DNA of 14,647 bases from an uncultured Prochlorococcus sp. GTDB taxonomy: Bacteria; Cyanobacteriota; Cyanobacteriia; PCC-6307; Cyanobiaceae. Below are positions 14,412 to 14,647 of the stretch, piece by piece. Every line of letters starts with the position of its first letter. The first letter of the stretch is position 1. Below the pieces are notes generated by a model. It was not told where the DNA came from. It did not search any database and worked only from the letters and a program-made list of their open reading frames with translations. The stretch spans positions 1 through 14,647 of the forward strand of contig CACKJL010000025.1 of NCBI GenBank assembly GCA_902600395.1. Reading direction: 5' to 3'. The position numbers and the translations under genes were made by a program.

Positions 14412-14483
14412 GACGAGTCCTCGGTAGGAATTAAAAATTTAGAATAACTAAATTAACCTACTTTCTTTGGCCGTATTATTGCA
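14412..14483 (-). ncRNA. Ribosomal protein L10 leader (cis-regulatory mRNA element)
   Basis: On the minus strand the sequence GGCCAAAGAAAGUAGG ... CCUACCGAGGAC matches the L10-leader pattern as I recall it. An outer stem GUAGG/CCUAC (14461-14457 with 14428-14424) is flanked by purine-rich and CGAGGA internal-loop sequence typical of its kink-turn. It is capped by an inner perfect 7-bp stem (14454-14448 with 14442-14436) and a 5-base loop. It lies between rplA and rplJ, exactly where this element is found in other bacteria, where L10-(L12) complex binding represses rplJL. The boundaries are approximate. Confidence 0.72.
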
Positions 14484-14489
14484 CTTTAA

Positions 14490-14495
14490 ATTATA
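14490..14495 (-). promoter_or_regulatory. rplJ: Candidate -10 box of the rplJ-rplL promoter
   Basis: A perfect TATAAT read on the minus strand, within TAGTATAAT, placed 11 bases after the rplA stop codon. Transcription from about 14483 would begin just at the 5' side of the L10 leader, which supports the assignment. The -35 region falls over the end of rplA and has no good TTGACA match. rplA read-through into rplJ may also contribute. Confidence 0.5.
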
Positions 14496-14505
14496 CTACA
14501 AAGCG

Positions 14506-14647
14506 TTAACTTTCAGGTTGGTAATCTTGTACAGCATTTATGTCAACTTGAACTGAAGGCCCCATTGTTGAAGTTACATAAAAAGTTTTCCAATACTTTC
14601 CCTTAGCTCCACTTGGTTTATTTTTATCAATTGATTCTTGTAAGGTT
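14506..14647 (-). CDS. rplA: 50S ribosomal protein L1, C-terminal 46 codons; N-terminus beyond window edge
   Basis: The reverse strand reads into the window with residues ESIDKNKPSGAKGKYWKTFY, then VTSTMGPSVQVDINAVQDYQ, before PES and a TAA stop at 14508-14506. The GAKGKYWK and STMGPSxxVD stretches are the conserved C-terminal end of bacterial L1. L1 binds 23S rRNA at the mobile L1 stalk near the E site and represses its own operon (usually rplK-rplA) in other bacteria. It lies 190 bases upstream of rplJ, the standard rplK-rplA-rplJ-rplL order. Only the last 46 codons are in the window, but the match is clear. Confidence 0.93.
   Translation of the reverse strand, partial: TLQESIDKNKPSGAKGKYWKTFYVTSTMGPSVQVDINAVQDYQPES

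Noticed and set aside
1..14647. Mobile elements, phage genes, CRISPR arrays, toxin-antitoxin or defence systems
   Set aside because: No transposase, integrase, terminal repeats, spaced direct repeats or defence motifs were seen on either strand. Every sizeable frame is a core housekeeping gene, its shadow, or the one unrecognised gene.

Overview
The window looks like ordinary core chromosome of a marine picocyanobacterium, most likely a high-light-adapted Prochlorococcus. The reasons are very high A+T, intergenic gaps mostly under 70 bases, few Shine-Dalgarno sequences, cyanobacterial-type proteins throughout, and a gene neighbourhood (mnmE, spoT/relA, an ABC ATPase, rluD, rbgA, pgk, murG, a CobD-like aminotransferase, pyrD, rnhA, rplL, rplJ, rplA) that I recall from that genus. 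The genus call is inference from recognition, not from a search. I see no insertion sequence, phage gene, tRNA, rRNA, CRISPR array or other accessory island.

Layout. Positions 1-726 (-) hold the N-terminal half of mnmE, cut by the window edge. 793-1236 (+) is a small DUF2062 membrane protein. 1255-3564 (-) is a bifunctional (p)ppGpp synthetase/hydrolase. It is divergent from 3619-5217 (+), a two-domain peptide-type ABC ATPase without adjacent permeases. 5210-6169 (-) and 6160-7032 (-) are an overlapping pair, an RluD-type pseudouridine synthase and the ribosome-assembly GTPase RbgA/YlqF. The widest gap, 7033-7244, precedes pgk (7245-8453, +) and carries an NtcA-like palindrome with a suitably placed -10. 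8455-9180 (-) is an unrecognised exported or membrane-anchored protein, divergent from murG (9222-10313, +). From the right edge leftwards the minus strand reads rplA (C-terminal end only), a promoter and L10 leader RNA, rplJ, rplL, rnhA, pyrD and a CobD-like PLP enzyme.

How it fits together. Much of the content is translation and growth control: tRNA wobble modification (MnmE), rRNA modification (RluD family), 50S assembly (RbgA), the ribosomal stalk (L10, L7/L12) and stringent response (SpoT/RelA). The rest is central metabolism and envelope: Pgk, PyrD, MurG and a probable cobamide-linker enzyme. Four convergent gene pairs overlap or nearly touch (gaps of 18 and 1 bases, overlaps of 8 and 22 bases), as expected of a streamlined genome.

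I found no convincing previously undescribed system. The signals most worth a second look are in RNA and DNA regulation: the L10 leader followed by a second long hairpin closing 6 bases before the rplJ start, a similar hairpin against the rnhA start, and the NtcA-like site before pgk. Among proteins, the unrecognised 8455-9180 product, the RNase HI C-terminal extension and the orphan ABC ATPase are the least explained. No gap exceeds 300 bases; the two largest (7033-7244 and 14316-14505) are described below.
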